Below are positions 12,833-25,790 of a stretch of 64,000 bases of DNA, piece after piece. Positions within the stretch are counted from its first letter, which is position 1; each line of letters opens with the position of its first letter. The translations under genes were made by a program, and so were the position numbers. The DNA comes from Siphonodentalium dalli (lineage: Eukaryota > Mollusca > Scaphopoda > Gadilida > Siphonodentaliidae), in NCBI GenBank assembly GCA_032622095.1, contig CP136065.1:67731675-67795674 (forward strand), given 5' to 3'. The notes under the pieces were generated by a model. The model made no database searches and was not told the DNA's origin. It was given only the letters and a program-made list of their open reading frames with translations.

Positions 12833-13139
12833 TTAAAAATGTATCACCCTAATGTCCGATTGAGCCCAAATTTGACCATGTCCTGAGGCACATCTTAGAA
12901 TATTACACGCAAATGTTCAGGCCAAGCGTTTCCCAAAGGTCATCAAGGCGATATTTTTACTCATTTAATGCGTTACAGACGCATGTGGTTTCAGTGGCGT
13001 CCGTCATGATTTCCAGACAAACTCCGCCCAACGTTTGCCGACTTCCTTTATATCCTTATCAGCTGCGCAGTGGTGACGATATTTGCCAGCATGTAATTCT
13101 TTCACCGGTCGTTGTTCCATCAGATGATTTAACGGGGCA

Positions 13140-13440
13140 ATTATGTGCAATAAAGAGTGTTCCTGATCAGCTTATAATAAATGTAGGAACATTGGTTATA
13201 TGGTCAGGGGAATGTCATGGGATAGGCGCCTTTGACTTCATATCACTTAAAGGGGGACCGATACATTTCATGATTAATAAAGAGCGTTTATTATCAGCTC
13301 ATAACATTTGTTGGGAAATTGGTGCACATAGGTAACATTATACATGAAATGTCAAGGGATATGTGCCGTTGTCCTCAACTGGCGTAAAGTTGCACCAATA
13401 ACTGGCAATAAAGAGCGTTTTCTATCAGCTTTAACTAATT
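13140..13440 (+). repeat. Tandem repeat with AATAAAGAGCGTTT motif, copy 1
   Basis: Units of roughly 115-130 bp share AATAAAGAGYGTTYNTNATCAGCT, then a GGGGAATGTCATGGGAT-like block and a short ACTTAAAG block. The same units occur at 39538-39838 and, inverted, at 44400-44690. The 140-residue open frame over 12913-13335 runs through these units and is treated as an artefact. Confidence 0.75.
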
Positions 13441-14534
13441 CTTTACAACGTGCTCCTACATGCCATGTTTGTCACTCGGCAAGTTGACAAATCCAAAAAA
13501 GTCGCCAAATCCACTAGTAAAACACTAAATTCCACAAATACCAGTTCTAATGATGCTATTTGTTAGTTTCTGACACAGCAACAACAAAGACGGACAGATA
13601 ATATTCTCGCCACGAGATGCATCCTCAGCAAATCAGAAGTCATGACCATGGTGTGAATGATAACACATCATATGCTTGCCCTGTTTGTTCACATATATCC
13701 AGACATGCTAAAAACATTCAAGTAAGAATAATCGGTAAGGTTGGAATTTACGGCACACTAACTGTTCATAAGAAGCCAGTAACTGTTCATATTCGTAAGA
13801 AGTCAGTTTTTGGAACACTCACAGATAAACAAATTATGTATTATAGTGGACCCTTTTCAGAAGAAAAGGTAAAGTCTGTCTCTTCTTCAACGTTCTCGTC
13901 AGAATAGCGGTTGGTCGCGTGACATATCGTTATTCAGTTGTGTACAGTGATATTTGTCGACAACGTTTGATGTTATCAGATCTCACACTGAACTGGTAAA
14001 TTATTGCGATGCCAAGGTCAATGTTCTGTGCGTTTGTCCTTTAGAGAGTGCTGGAATGCCGATGCATCATGAACATTGTCATACTTTATACCGAATCAAG
14101 TTGTTTGTTTGAGAAAGATTAATGTGTTCCTATTTCTGAGAAGAAATCTGTCAAATGTTGAAAAAAGATATATAGACCGAGTACCATGCCATGTAACGTA
14201 GTGCATAACGTAAGGCCATTTGTAGTCTCATTAAGCGGCTCGATTTATCAATGAGTACACGACCTGTCGTTTAACAGGCTTAATAAATAACTTGCCAAGT
14301 TCATAGCAATTTTCCGGCTGAGAAAAACGATATATTTATTTATATCAGGTATATATTGCCATGTCGAAGACACGATGTTTCTATATTCTAATTATCGAGT
14401 CAGTACGCTGATATATAAAATCGGTATTGAAGTGAAATTGTATTATCGTAGTTATAGTTTTATAGTACAGATTAATGTGAAATTATCATGAACATATTCA
14501 GCAATGTATTCAATATGATAGAACTATGACTTAC

Positions 14535-14740
14535 CTCCTTGTGTAGCTCACAACTGACTTGTTGTCTATCAGCTATCAGCCACTTATATACCAATGTTAT
14601 CATGGAGGCGTAAGACGTAATACACTACATGTATTATTTCATCGCCCGTCCCCTGTCTATGGTATATATGTCATTAATAACATAACGCATACGCCGACTT
14701 AAACAATGGTTTATCTGTTTTTATGTGTAACCAATGTTTG
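14535..14740 (-). promoter_or_regulatory. Promoter and non-coding exon 1 of gene A, copy 1
   Basis: On the minus strand a TATATAAG box lies at 14590-14583. Transcription would start about 25-30 bp downstream, and a short exon 1 would end at 14535 before a consensus donor, AGGAG then GTAAGTCAT. Upstream, about 120 bp contains GACGGGCGATGAAATAATAC and TATTACGT blocks. The same layout is in copy 2 and, more diverged, at 49.64-49.83 kb on the plus strand; this conservation is the main evidence. Intron 1 would span 11037-14534. Confidence 0.75.
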
Positions 14741-15014
14741 GTAAGTGGGTGTCTAACGGGTAACGCGTTGTCCAACCGAAGTAGACACCAAACCTGGCAC
14801 ACCAGAATGACAAAAACGAGTCAAAGTGAGATGCCGGCAGGTCGACCAGATGCCTTTTAGAAAGTCAAATAAGGATAAGAGCAAAAAACGGCTTAAAACA
14901 TATTTGTCAAAAGAATATCGTTCACACAATACTGCTGGACACAAAATACACGGGCTATGTTGCAATGTCTCCTCTGTACACACTGTGATTGACAATATTT
15001 TAAGTTCCCGTCCC

Positions 15015-15305
15015 GATGACTCACTAAGTAAGGCACATGGCACTCCCATGGAGGGGACCTCGATGACCCAGTCAGCAAGGCGCACGACACTCCCACGCGG
15101 AAACCCCGATGTCACAGCCATCAGGCGTACGACCCTCATACGGATTGGGCCCCGGTGCCTCATCCAGCAAGGTGTATGGTATTCTCATGGAAGGGACCCG
15201 GGTGATTCAATTAGTAAGTCGTATACAATCTTATGGAGGGGACCCCGGTGCCCAATATTACTACGGAGGCGGCCCCGGTGCTTCAACCAGCAAGGCGCAT
15301 GGCCA
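15015..15305 (+). repeat. GC-rich minisatellite, ~47-bp unit
   Basis: About six degenerate units follow the pattern GATGACTCA, AGTAAGGCGCATGG, then CCATGGAGGGGACCCCG. A 178-residue open frame passes through it; its apparent repeats come from the DNA unit, so no gene is called. Confidence 0.8.
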
Positions 15306-15395
15306 CAAACCTTAATTTCTTATCTGGTTCCCGACACAAATCAGTTTGTGGTGTATCTATGACACAAGGGTTGTCAGCCACCAAAATAATGTAAT

Positions 15396-15418
<23 letters not shown>

Positions 15419-15428
<10 letters not shown>

Positions 15429-15654
15429 TATGTAGTGGGGTTGTATATAGTCAACAGCAACCCCGGAACTCAACACTAGGATGCGATACTAACATAAAAT
15501 GATAAATTGTTGGTATATTATATTAATAAATGTATTAAAGTCTATACATAGTAATAATGCCATATAGGCAGTGTGTTTGTAAAATTAATAACAGGTACCG
15601 GTGGTAAAGTTTCTCAAATTAGTAACAGGTAGACTAGTTTATAGAACTTATAGC
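15419..15654 (+). repeat. 230-bp direct repeat, left member
   Basis: The block running from TATATGTAGTGGGGTTG to AGTTTATAGAACTTATAG is repeated at 25791-26010 with few differences. The right member lacks a small insertion (CCGGT-type) near 15600. A short GGGGTTG...CAACCCC hairpin lies near the start. It follows a (TA)n run at 15393-15419. Its type is not recognised. Confidence 0.85.
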
Positions 15655-17350
15655 GCCCGCTCTCCCGCGGCAAAGCCGCGGAAGCGAAGCGACCAGGGTA
15701 TACGTATGCGAATATGAGATATATACTAATCGACTTTTTCGGACCAATCTAAAAATAAATTGAAATCACCTAAAATAGGATAATTTATTCATAACTGAAG
15801 GGTCAGCCAGGGCAGTGGAGTCAAAAATTCTATTGTTGGCAACGGCCGCCATTTTGTATTGATTAATGCCACCTCGAAATGTGTAAATGGGCAAAATGCT
15901 CCAGGGCAAAAATAAAAAACTTTGATCTAGCAACTGTTAGCTATACTTCATCATATGTAGGAACATCATGCTCCTAAAGGCAAATATATTTTCAAAAAGT
16001 TAATGTAAATTGAACAAAAGCTCTGGTTAACAAAAAAGTTAAATTGCATGAAAAAGTTTTGTTTATATATTTCATAAAATTATTAAAAATATTTACCCCG
16101 AAAGAGGAATCTAGCGACCTTGCTGGCCGTTTACATATTACCTTCAATTTTCTAACGGTATTTCCGCCTAAAAGATTGATGAAATATTCTCAAAGTTCAA
16201 GGCCGACAAACGGAAACTTTAAGTTCCGATTGAAAGATCGCAGAGTCATTTTAAGATTGCTTCTTGGGAAACCAGTAAAGGCGTCATGACATCAAGACGT
16301 ACATCATGACGTCACTACCTACACCGGCGCGCAAAATTACAGACAGGACTGCGTCGATGGCCAGACAGCTGAGACTCGTATTACATGGCAGGCTAAATAT
16401 CCACATTTACGTTATATGTGATTATTTACATACATTGTATATATCATTTTCTTGTGTCCCATTATAAGGGTGGATACACACATGCATGTATTTTTTCACC
16501 CACTGACCGACGCGCGAAGCGCGTCCAGTGTGTGTCTATAATCGTAAGACTCATGCGTTTCTGCTGAATTGAACTAGTGCCTATGCGTTTCTGCTGAGCT
16601 GCACTGACGTTTGATCGCGAAATAAAATTATAATCATTACCAAAGCACACCTTTGGATAACACCGCCATAAACAGTGACATATTATGATATTGAGCTCGT
16701 ATCATCAATAAAATTAGAGTTATAACTTATAAAACTAAGAATTACTGCTAAAGTATTTCTACCAATTGAGTAACTAGATTCAGGTTGAGCTGGAACTTGA
16801 GAACTTTTTAATTTCAACCAATTGAAATGTCGTTGAGAGTGGAAAGGGTTAAGGTTGGGAAGCAACGCAAATGACGTCATCGTAAACAAGGCGCCTCAAA
16901 ATCAAATCGTACACATGTACATGTCTCGCTTCGTCTCGGAAGCTGATTTAAATTCATTCGTTTTGACTGTTTCTGTGTCCTAAAATATTAAAAAATTGCG
17001 GGATATCTTTGAATGTGCTTAGGGAGGATTGTTTTGATATCTAATTTATTGGATTTACCTCCCAAAAAGGTGAGTTTCAGGCCTGCATTTGTTCAATGTC
17101 TTGTCAATCTGATTCTGACAGTCACAGTGACAGCGCTCGTCTGCAACAGAATTCGCATGTTTGAAGCAAACGTTTTCTACACTAAAATTCTCTCAAAATG
17201 CACCATAATCTGTAAAATTCTCTCAATAATTGTATCTAAATACATCTTAGCTTTTGTTAGGATCAGATCTCCCCGTCGAGAAAGCGATATTTTGACCAAA
17301 ACGACACTTGGGAAAATTATTGTTAAATTTGTTTACGCTGGTTTACGCTG
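15655..17350. other. Unassigned AT-rich stretch with GC-rich hairpins
   Basis: No gene is supported. GC-rich hairpins CCCGCGGCAAAGCCGCGG (near 15664) and GACGCGCGAAGCGCGTC (near 16508) stand out from the AT-rich surroundings and may be ends of decayed elements. The 127-codon open frame at 17013-17396 has no splice or homology support and runs into the tandem repeat at 17352. Confidence 0.4.
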
Positions 17351-17351
17351 G

Positions 17352-17700
17352 ATTTTTATCATCGAAAGAAATCAATTTCTTCCATCTAAAAGATAATTAC
17401 CCTGTCATTTTAGGAATATATAAGTATTCCACTCAGAAACACCGAGTCTCAGCTTAAAAATTTGAAAAATAACAGTTTTATCGACATAAATAGATTTGAA
17501 TGGGACAATCCCATGTTAAAATTTATCATCGAAAAAAATTCATTTCTTCCATCTAAAACATAATTACGTAATGGACCCTGTCATTTTAGGAATATATAAG
17601 TATTCCACCCAGATGTACCAAGTCTCAGCTTAAAATATTGAAAAATAAGAGTTTTATGGACATAAATCGATTGGAATGGGAAATCCTGTGTTAAATAAAT
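17352..17700 (+). repeat. Two-copy tandem repeat, ~168-bp unit
   Basis: Each unit contains TTATCATCGAAAGAAAT-like sequence, CCTGTCATTTTAGGAATATA and a GTCTCAGCTTAAAA block, in the same order with a few substitutions. Confidence 0.8.
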
Positions 17701-17799
17701 TTTAGGGCCCTGCGAATGTTTTCTGATGTGCTTCATATTGGACACCAGGGTACATATTTGACAATTTCTACCTGATAATTATGCGACTGTACAGTAGCA

Positions 17800-18610
17800 T
17801 TACTTTTTACATCAACATTGGTCACTATCACTCGACAAATTTATTTCGGTCTATTGTATCAACCCCTATCAGTCTATCGTATTAACCGCATATCCAATTA
17901 TCCACATGTAACCAACCCAACCTCTAATCCTGGTCCAATTTATTATTTTTTTCATCGGTATAGTCCAGTTATGCACATATTTTTATCATGTGATCAATAC
18001 TTATGTCTATGGTATTACGTGTACTATGTCGTATACGTATATCAATTGCTATTCCTTTCTATATAATTCTGGTGCCATCTATAGAGATAGAGATAATTTC
18101 AGACCCCTCCCCCCAAATTTTTTACAATCGTCGCTACAGTACAGTCACGATGCATTACATGGCAACATTGATCGCTATAGCTCTACTAATTTATGTCAAT
18201 TCATCGTATGAACTCCTTTTACTCCATATAACCAACCCAACATCTAATCCTGGCCCAAATTATTATTTTTCTTTTAATCGGTATAGTTTTGTTAGATACA
18301 TATTTTATAATTTGATTCTAATTTGCATTGTACCACTATAGAAGTCGATAGATAACTATTCTGGCACTATATAGAGATAACTACTAGTAAGTTTCTGACA
18401 CCCCCTCTATTTTATAGCCTTGTCGCAACAATAGAGTTGAGATGCATAATATATCAACATTGGTCATTATCGCTCTTCAAATCTATATCAGTATCAACCC
18501 ATATTTCCCCGTATCGCCCACCCCTCCCCAAGTTTTTCATTTGTATTATAGACTCGTTACATATACATTTTATCATTTGATACTGATTTGTATTCTGTAT
18601 TTCTCTTCTG
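17800..18610 (+). repeat. Diverged tandem repeat, ~300-330-bp unit
   Basis: About three units carry AACATTGGTCATTATCGCTC-like, ACCAACCCAACCTCTAATCC-like and ATTTTATCATTTGAT-like blocks in the same order (around 17812, 18160 and 18450). Open frames across it are not taken as genes. Confidence 0.65.
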
Positions 18611-18778
18611 TTCAACAATGCCAAAATCATAACGGTGCAATGCCTTGTAACTTTTCCTTCAACATGCCGAGTTCCGCTGCAGACGATACAAAATTGACAA
18701 CATTTCGAAATGTAAACAGGCTTCAAACTCACCAAAAAACAAAGGTCCCAAGTCAAGGTCCAAAATCCCCAACACACT

Positions 18779-19041
18779 GATGTGAGGTATAATGATAACT
18801 CCATATAAATAACCAATATAAGGATGTGAGGTATAATGATAACTCCATCTAAATAACCAATATAATGATGTGTGGTTTAATTATAACACCATCTACATAA
18901 CCTGCAATATAAGGATGTGAGGTTTAATGATAACACCATCCACATAACCAATATCGGGATGTGAGGTTTAACGATAATCACATCCGCATAACCAATATAA
19001 GGATGTGAGGTTAATGATAACTCAATCCACATAACTAATAA
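18779..19041 (+). repeat. Minisatellite, ~44-bp unit, six copies
   Basis: Six units start GATGTGAGGT, continue TAATGATAACTCCATC and end ATAACCAATATAAG, with small variation between units. Confidence 0.9.
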
Positions 19042-19329
19042 ATATGTCTGAAAATTAAACAAAAAAAATAAATTCCATGATGGCGTCCATGTAATTTTAA
19101 TATATGGATGTTTATTGGGAGAAACCGATTATTTCAATGACATTTTAATTCACTTGGGGCCAAAACCCGACCTACGTGTACGGGAGCGCGTTTTTCGCGG
19201 GACTGTATCTTCAGCATATGTGCATCTTTAATAAGCCAACAATTGGAATCCCAACAGAGAAGATTGGCGTGGGTCCCTTGCGCATAGACATCATTGATGA
19301 TCTCTATGGGAATCAAAATTGACATTTAA

Positions 19330-19800
19330 TAGACAATTTCGATTAACCGCAATAACTTAAGGAATCTCTAATTGCGCTTAAGCCAAATGAGAATGCAATA
19401 AGACATTCCTTATTAAGCTTAACCGCAATTACTTGCCATTGAACTTAAACACAATTAATATCTCTCTCATTAGATCACCCTTCTGCAAATAGTAGAATAA
19501 TCCTATATTTGTTCCGCCCATTGTGCCATGGAGATGGACTACACCACCTGAATTATAAGGAGTTTATGTACTATATATAATATATTTATTCTTTATTAAG
19601 ATATTCATTATTGGGCTTTATCAGCGCAATTTGAATATTCTTCATTGCGTTTAAGCGCAATTAAATATTCCCTTATTACGCTTAAGCACAATAGAGATTC
19701 CCGTATTCCCTTATTGAGCTTATAAGCGCAATAAGGAATATCCGTTATTGTGCTTTAGCACAATTAGCTCTTCTTGCGCTTAATTAAAAACAAAGTTATA
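19330..19800. repeat. Cluster of interspersed GCGCAAT/AAGGAAT words
   Basis: Short words such as GCGCAATAAGGAAT, TTAAGCGCAATTA and their reverse complements recur many times on both strands with irregular spacing, interrupted by ~130 bp of other sequence near 19450-19600. It can fold into multiple hairpins. The origin is unknown. Confidence 0.6.
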
Positions 19801-19829
19801 ATTGTATTGTAACTATTGGTTTGTCCTTT

Positions 19830-20870
19830 AATATTTCCATACATCATGCCCACATATATTATAAAAGAATAGCACTATTATTATCAATAGTGCTCGTAGT
19901 AGTTAATACCACCTTACCATCAATAATCTAGCATGGTTAGTTACAAAATCACAACGTTAATTGTTATTACTATTTGTGTGTACTGTATATGTACATCAGT
20001 CATCAATTGAGAAACTTAAGCACAGCGTGGTTGAATATCTACCATATATGGTGGGTTATTCTCACATTCAGGCTGTTGGTGTCATTCATGTTATTTTGCA
20101 TGCGAAATGGTAGACCCCCACCCCCAAATAGCTTATCAATACCACTCAGGACAGTGGGTGTTTTTCCTCAATTAATTGAATTTCTTGTTGTATGTAAAAT
20201 ACATGTATTTTACATGGCCACACCAATAATTGACAACATTGATCACCAGCGCGCGAGCGGTTCATTGTTAACAGGCCAGACAAGTGAGTAGTGCTAAGCG
20301 AAGTCAAATTGTCTTCTATCAGTACATGTCTTCTCTTACGGATGCGGAAATTAGTCAAGTCTGTGTGATATCTGGCATTTTATTAATGCACGAACACCAG
20401 AAGCCACACGTCTGGCATATACAGGCTTGATGTAGAACATTTTCAACCATGATGCTTGTTTGGGTGGGGTCTCGAAAGCTTCAAATCGCTGAGGGACTTA
20501 GTTGAATGTATCGGTCGGAATAATCTGGGCAAGAAGGTACAATATGATATGTTTTACTTAATTAGCTCAGAGTTAGCCACCCCCCACCTGGTAGCTTTCG
20601 GGGTCATATATAGCCCTGCATGCGTCGGGGAAATCCTAATCCACCACTGCTATAAATAAGAGAGGACTGGTAATTATTTAAATAGAAAGTCTACCATATG
20701 GGTTATCCCACGAACAATTATATTAAGTGGCCTGACGACTCGGTCCAAGATAACGGATTATCTACATTCCGACTTAATTGGAACTAGAACTCAGTGCGTT
20801 CAACACGTAGGCAATGATTGGGTTGTCAGTGGACACATGTTACATCGTCTGTATGATCCATGTGAAACGC
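19830..20870. other. Non-coding stretch, nothing recognised
   Basis: Short open frames only. A small palindrome around TGTAAAATACATGTATTTTACA lies near 20195. No element termini were seen. Confidence 0.4.
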
Positions 20871-20874
20871 CAAA

Positions 20875-23561
20875 TCTATATCTATATTTGCGAATGTCTG
20901 TCTGTCTGACTGTCTGTCTGTGTTCTATAGAAATTCACATGGGACCACCTATATGGCACAAAAGAGGTCTTTTAGGGGTAACGTTTTACGGGAAAGATAA
21001 TGGCGAGGGTTAGAATTTTCTAAAGTGACGCCGTTGTTGTTAGGGGAAGAAAATGGGGAGGGGCAGAAAAAAAATTGTCGCCGATAGCCACCAAACTTAT
21101 ATATGATCATCCCATAACATGAGGAATCTAATGGTGTGGTTTAAATATGTCAAAAGTCGCGCCGTTCGCGTCAGGGATGCTCGGAAGGGGAGAGGGGTAC
21201 CAAAATTGTTTTAAAATAATTTTAGCGCCGAATTCCATCAAATTGATTCACATTCTTCAGAGATCTTCTGCATGATACAAGGAATCTTATTGTGTGATTT
21301 AAAGACGCCAAATTGGTGTCGTTGGGATGAGAGATTTGGGGTGGGCGTGGTGGGTGAGTACTAAATCTGACAAGAATTGATTTAGTCGCCGATTGCCACG
21401 AAACTTATACAAATTCATCCCCATGGTATGAGGTGTCTAATGGCGTGGCTAAAATTTGTCAAAAGTGGCGTCATTCGAGTCAGGGGTGCACTGAAAGGGA
21501 GAGGGGCACCAAAATTGATACACAATATTTTTAGCGCCAATTTCCACCAAATTGATACACATTCTTATCCATGATATGAGGAATCTAATCGTTTGATTTT
21601 AAAGACGTCATATTGGTGCTGCTTTGGTGAGACATGGGGTGGGGTGGGGTGGGCATTAAATTTTATAAAAATTGTTTAGTCGCGGATTAGCACCAAACTT
21701 ACAAACAATAATCTCCATGATGTCAGGAGTCTAATTGTGTGGTTTAAAGATGTCAAAAGTGGGGCAATTCGAGTCAGGGGTGCCTAGAGGATGAGAGGGA
21801 CACAAACATTGATAAACAATATGTTTAGCGCCGATTTCCACCTGATTGATACATATTCTTCTCCGTGATACGAATAATCTAATTGTGAGGTTTAAATGCG
21901 CCAAATTGGTGCCTTTTGGGTGAGAGATATGCAATGGTGGCCCTAAATTTGATACGAATTTGTATACTTGCCAATTTTCATAAATTGTATATATATTCAT
22001 CTCTATAATGAGTCTAAGTGTGTGGATTAATGATGTCAAAATTGGCGCCTCTTGAGTCCGAAATAGGGACGGGAGGGTCACCAAAAACTTATAAAAATAT
22101 GTTTAGTGTCAATTACCATCAAACTCATACACGTTCTTACACGTTCTTCTCAAATGATACAATGAATCAAATATTTGCTAATATATGTCTGTTTTCTATA
22201 TATAACTTTAAGGGTACAATCGAGATGGCACCAAGGCGGTCTAACAGGGGTAACTTCTTACGAGTAAGATAATAGTGCGGGTTAAAATTTTCTAAAGTGA
22301 CGTTGTTGGTGTCAGGGGAGGGGCTATTTGTAGCATAGTTTCGACCAAATTGATATATTATTCTTCTCGATAAGAGGAATATAAACGTGTGATTTAAAGA
22401 TCCGAAATTGGTGAGATGGGGGGGGGGGTAATAACTATGATAAGAATTTGTTTAGTTGCCGATTACCACCAAACTTATATAAAATCATCTCCATTATGCA
22501 TGTATGAGTCTAATAGACGTGGTTTAAATATGACAAAAGTGACGTGGTTCAAGTCATGCATGAGGGGAGTTGCACCAAAGTTGATACAAATATAATTAGC
22601 ACTGATTCCACCAAATTCATGCACGTTCTTCTCTAATGATATGATGAATTAAATCACATTTGGGGTCGTTTGGGTCATGGATGGCGAGAGAAGATTCACT
22701 AGCATTTATAAGATTGTTCAATTCGCCGATATCCAACAAAGTCATATATAGTCATCTCCCAGGCCATCTCCATGTCGTTCTGAGGAGTTTTTGGCATTCC
22801 AATTTCACAATCTCGACAAATGGTGACCGAATTAAGTCACTTTAACAATTATATATCTTCTCAACTGTCATGTGCAGTCAAATATGGTTACTTCTGAGAT
22901 AAAGAAAAACGCAGTCCGTAGCACATGACATTTCGGAATCATCCAATATCGACATCTGACAAGGGTATATCTGCCCGATACAGAGGATTTCTTTCATTTT
23001 TTTTAGAACAGACCCATCACCTAACATAAACAACTCAAAACCGCGCGGTGTCGGGCACATGTAGCTGCTATACTTGCATAACATCAATTCTTTTAAACTG
23101 AAAATGATTAGCCAATATATAGCACCAGAACAGAGGAGCACCAGGACATATCTTTAAAACATCTGTATCTTCATGAAGATATGATAAACTAGATTGATTG
23201 ATTGATTGATTGATACATCTCTATGTAAAACACAATTGTCGTCTTTTATTTTTTCGAACTAATATGTTTATGATGCTCATGACGTTTCATGCTATAACGT
23301 CTGAAGTATACGCAGTTGTAAATAAATAAATACTTCTTTATTGGTGGGACGGATTAAACGCGATAAACAAAATGATAATTGTTCCGACCTGACAAGGTGA
23401 GCCACTACTTATAATAATCATGTTTTGTGATGCCATTTGGATATACAATTTATGAGAATACGTGTAACACTTTGAGAGCAAGGGTATTCTCTATTCCCAC
23501 CAAATATCCACAAAGGGTTTCACATCACTTTAACCTGGGCAACGCCGGGTAACCCTGCTAG
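20875..23561 (+). mobile_element. Non-autonomous Helitron with internal tandem repeats
   Basis: The left end begins A|TCTATATCTATATTTGCG and is followed by a TGTC microsatellite. The right end is a GC-rich hairpin (CCTGGGCAACGCCGGGT) and then CTAG|T at 23558-23562. A 5' TC, a 3' hairpin, CTAG and insertion between A and T are the classic Helitron signature. The interior holds five or more units of roughly 250-310 bp with a CCACCAAACTTATA block and a CTAATNGTGTGGTTTAAA block. No Rep or helicase coding is present, so it would depend on another element. Confidence 0.75.
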
Positions 23562-24590
23562 TACACGATAACTACAGAGATTACATGCATGTGTGTGTCC
23601 ACCCTTAGGGTTTATCATCAAATCCTTCTACACAGATAACAATTCATCAGATAATCCCATGAACAGTAACAAGCGGGCGCAAATTACGTTTACGTACATG
23701 ATCATATTAGTTAATAAGTGATGGAAAAGTCATAGATAGTAGTAACAGGTAGTTAAGTTTCTAAACTTAGTAATAGGTAGTAAAAAAATTATATGATGTC
23801 TAGTACCCCTCCCCATTTATGTATGATGTACATGTATACGACGCCCATCTACAGTTATCATGTATATCACTCCCTTCCCATGTCATAGTTAAGTTGTATG
23901 CCAATATGGCAACGTGCATGTCAGATATGATAATTTGGGCCAACTATAGTGAAGGTTATCGTCTCTTATTGGACGAGCAGTTACTCATAATATCGTTAAT
24001 GGTTATCGTTGACCATAGGATGAAATTGTTGGTATATTCATAACTATATGGATAGAGTTAACAGGTTTCCATATATGTATACATATACAGCAAAAGTATA
24101 TCGCTGTCAGATGTTATATATTTAGATTTTATAAACCTTACTATAAATGGCACACCTTTTCTGGTGGTATGTTTATGTAAATGTTTATTATTATGCAGTG
24201 TTTGACTATCGGTATATTCTGATGGTTTTGGAGGAAAAATAATTAACACATTTTGGAAAATGTTTACTAAGACCATGTCCAAAAGATAGCATTTATAAAG
24301 TTGGGATCGAAAAAACTATGCCAGCAAGGAGTCGCCAAGGAGCGTTACTCTGGTTTAACAGACATCAAATACAGCCTGTTTGTGTGATAGGTTTCGGCCC
24401 TGAACGCTCGACCTAATTGGTCACCAGAGAGTGGGCCGTATAGAACAAATTACCGTTCTATACCTCCAGCTGGAAAAATGTGGCCAAATTTCCCTCTCCA
24501 TCAAAATACATGACGTAAGACTAGATAAAAAACCCGCGCGAACGAGCGTCTCTCTTACCCATAATCACGAGTCCGTTGTTTAGATTTACA
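23562..24590. other. Non-coding stretch, nothing recognised
   Basis: It includes a partial match to the end of the 230-bp repeat near 23740-23790 (AGTAACAGGTAG...). No coding exon is supported. Confidence 0.4.
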
Positions 24591-25780
24591 CGATATATTA
24601 ACACGAGATTCGTGCGACGAACGAGGCGCGTTCACGTGGTGGTAGGGAAATCATACGATGGGGGAGTTTTATATTTTATCTTTTATAAAAAATCAATTTC
24701 ATGCGATAATGTATGCTATAATTGAAAACATATGTTACCTTTTTATAAGCATATAGGTCAGGGTCCGTATATGTTGTTTCTTCCGTAATGAATGATTGTC
24801 CGTGCGGCATATATGCCTGATTTTTGAACACACTTCATATGTTATGACACTGAATACAAAAGTACAGCTTACTACACTATGGCTGTCGCTGGTCTGAAGT
24901 ACCAGACGTTACAGAAACACGTCATAACCACGCGCTTCGGTGTGACGTAATTACCAGTGACGTCACAAGATAGGTGCGTGTAGAAAAACCTTAAAGAGAG
25001 ATATATATATCAGATGCGTTTTATTTAAAAACTAAGTTGTCATTTCAGAGAACAAATTCTTATTATATAATCAACTGTATTGTTGGGGTGTGGATATTAT
25101 ATAATAATTCCAAGAATAATTTGGGTGAATTATGATTCCGAGTTGCGGCCATTCCCTTAAGTTAGTTTAACCTCTTTTAAAGAGCGCTGTTACTTAAGCA
25201 TGTGCGTGATTGACACCACACCATTAAGGAGTGTTCATAAATTTGTAAAACTATATCGTAATTGGGTACCAAAATGGCTATGTCCACCGCGTAATTAATG
25301 ATTATACCAACGAGGCGCGTTCACGTGGTGGTATGGAAATCATAAGGGGGAAGTTGCGTTTATAAATAAAAATATCGTGACGACATCATTTTGTGTAAAT
25401 GTTATGCATGCATTATGACTGTACTGGCGTGGTTAAGGTTGTGATCAACTGTACTGTTGGGATGTGTATATTATATAATAATTCCAAGATTAATTTTCGT
25501 GAATGATTCCGAATTTTGGCCATTCCATTAAGTTAGTGTGAGCTCTTTTAAAGAGCGTTGTTACTTGCGCATGTGCGCGATTGACACCACACCATTAAGG
25601 AGTGTTCATAAATTTGTAAAATATGTCGTAATTGTGTACCAAAAATGGCTATGTCCACCGCGAAATTAATGATTATACCAACGAGGCGCGTTCACGTGAT
25701 GGTATGGAAATCATAAGGGGGAGTTGTGTTTATAGATAATGTCGTGAAGACACCATTTTGTGTAAATGTTATGCATTACA
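24590..25780 (+). repeat. Tandem repeat, ~367-bp unit
   Basis: Two nearly complete units start near 25074 and 25441 (ATCAACTGTAYTGTTGGG) and share a TTTTAAAGAGCG block and AACGAGGCGCGTTCACGTGG. A partial earlier unit is visible at about 24620. The array ends where the right 230-bp repeat begins. Confidence 0.8.
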
Positions 25781-25790
25781 TTAAACAAAT

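Larger units (their letters stand above)
1..14718 (+). repeat. Large duplication, copy 1
   Basis: This block matches 29429-41456 in the same orientation with only scattered substitutions and small indels by eye. The right breakpoint is clear: both copies share a run ending in TTTATCTGT and then diverge, at about 14718 here and 41456 in copy 2. The left breakpoint is not visible because the window starts inside the block. Copy 1 carries a 3.0 kb insertion (7811-10830) absent from copy 2 and lacks the 331-bp insertion found in copy 2. It holds one complete A gene on the minus strand. Confidence 0.95.

Noticed and set aside
12913-13335. 140-codon open frame, preserved unchanged in both duplicates (also 39311-39733)
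   Set aside because: It runs through the AAAGAGCG tandem repeat, and its preservation follows from the near-identity of the whole block rather than from selection.
14826-15362. 178-codon open frame
   Set aside because: The second half is the translation of a ~47-bp GC-rich minisatellite; no signal, domain or splice support.
16044-17396. Plus-strand open frames at 16044-16289 and 17013-17396
   Set aside because: AT-rich composition, no splice context, and the second runs into a tandem repeat.
18779-19041. CRISPR-like regular repeats
   Set aside because: Six contiguous 44-bp units without unique spacers in eukaryotic sequence: a minisatellite.
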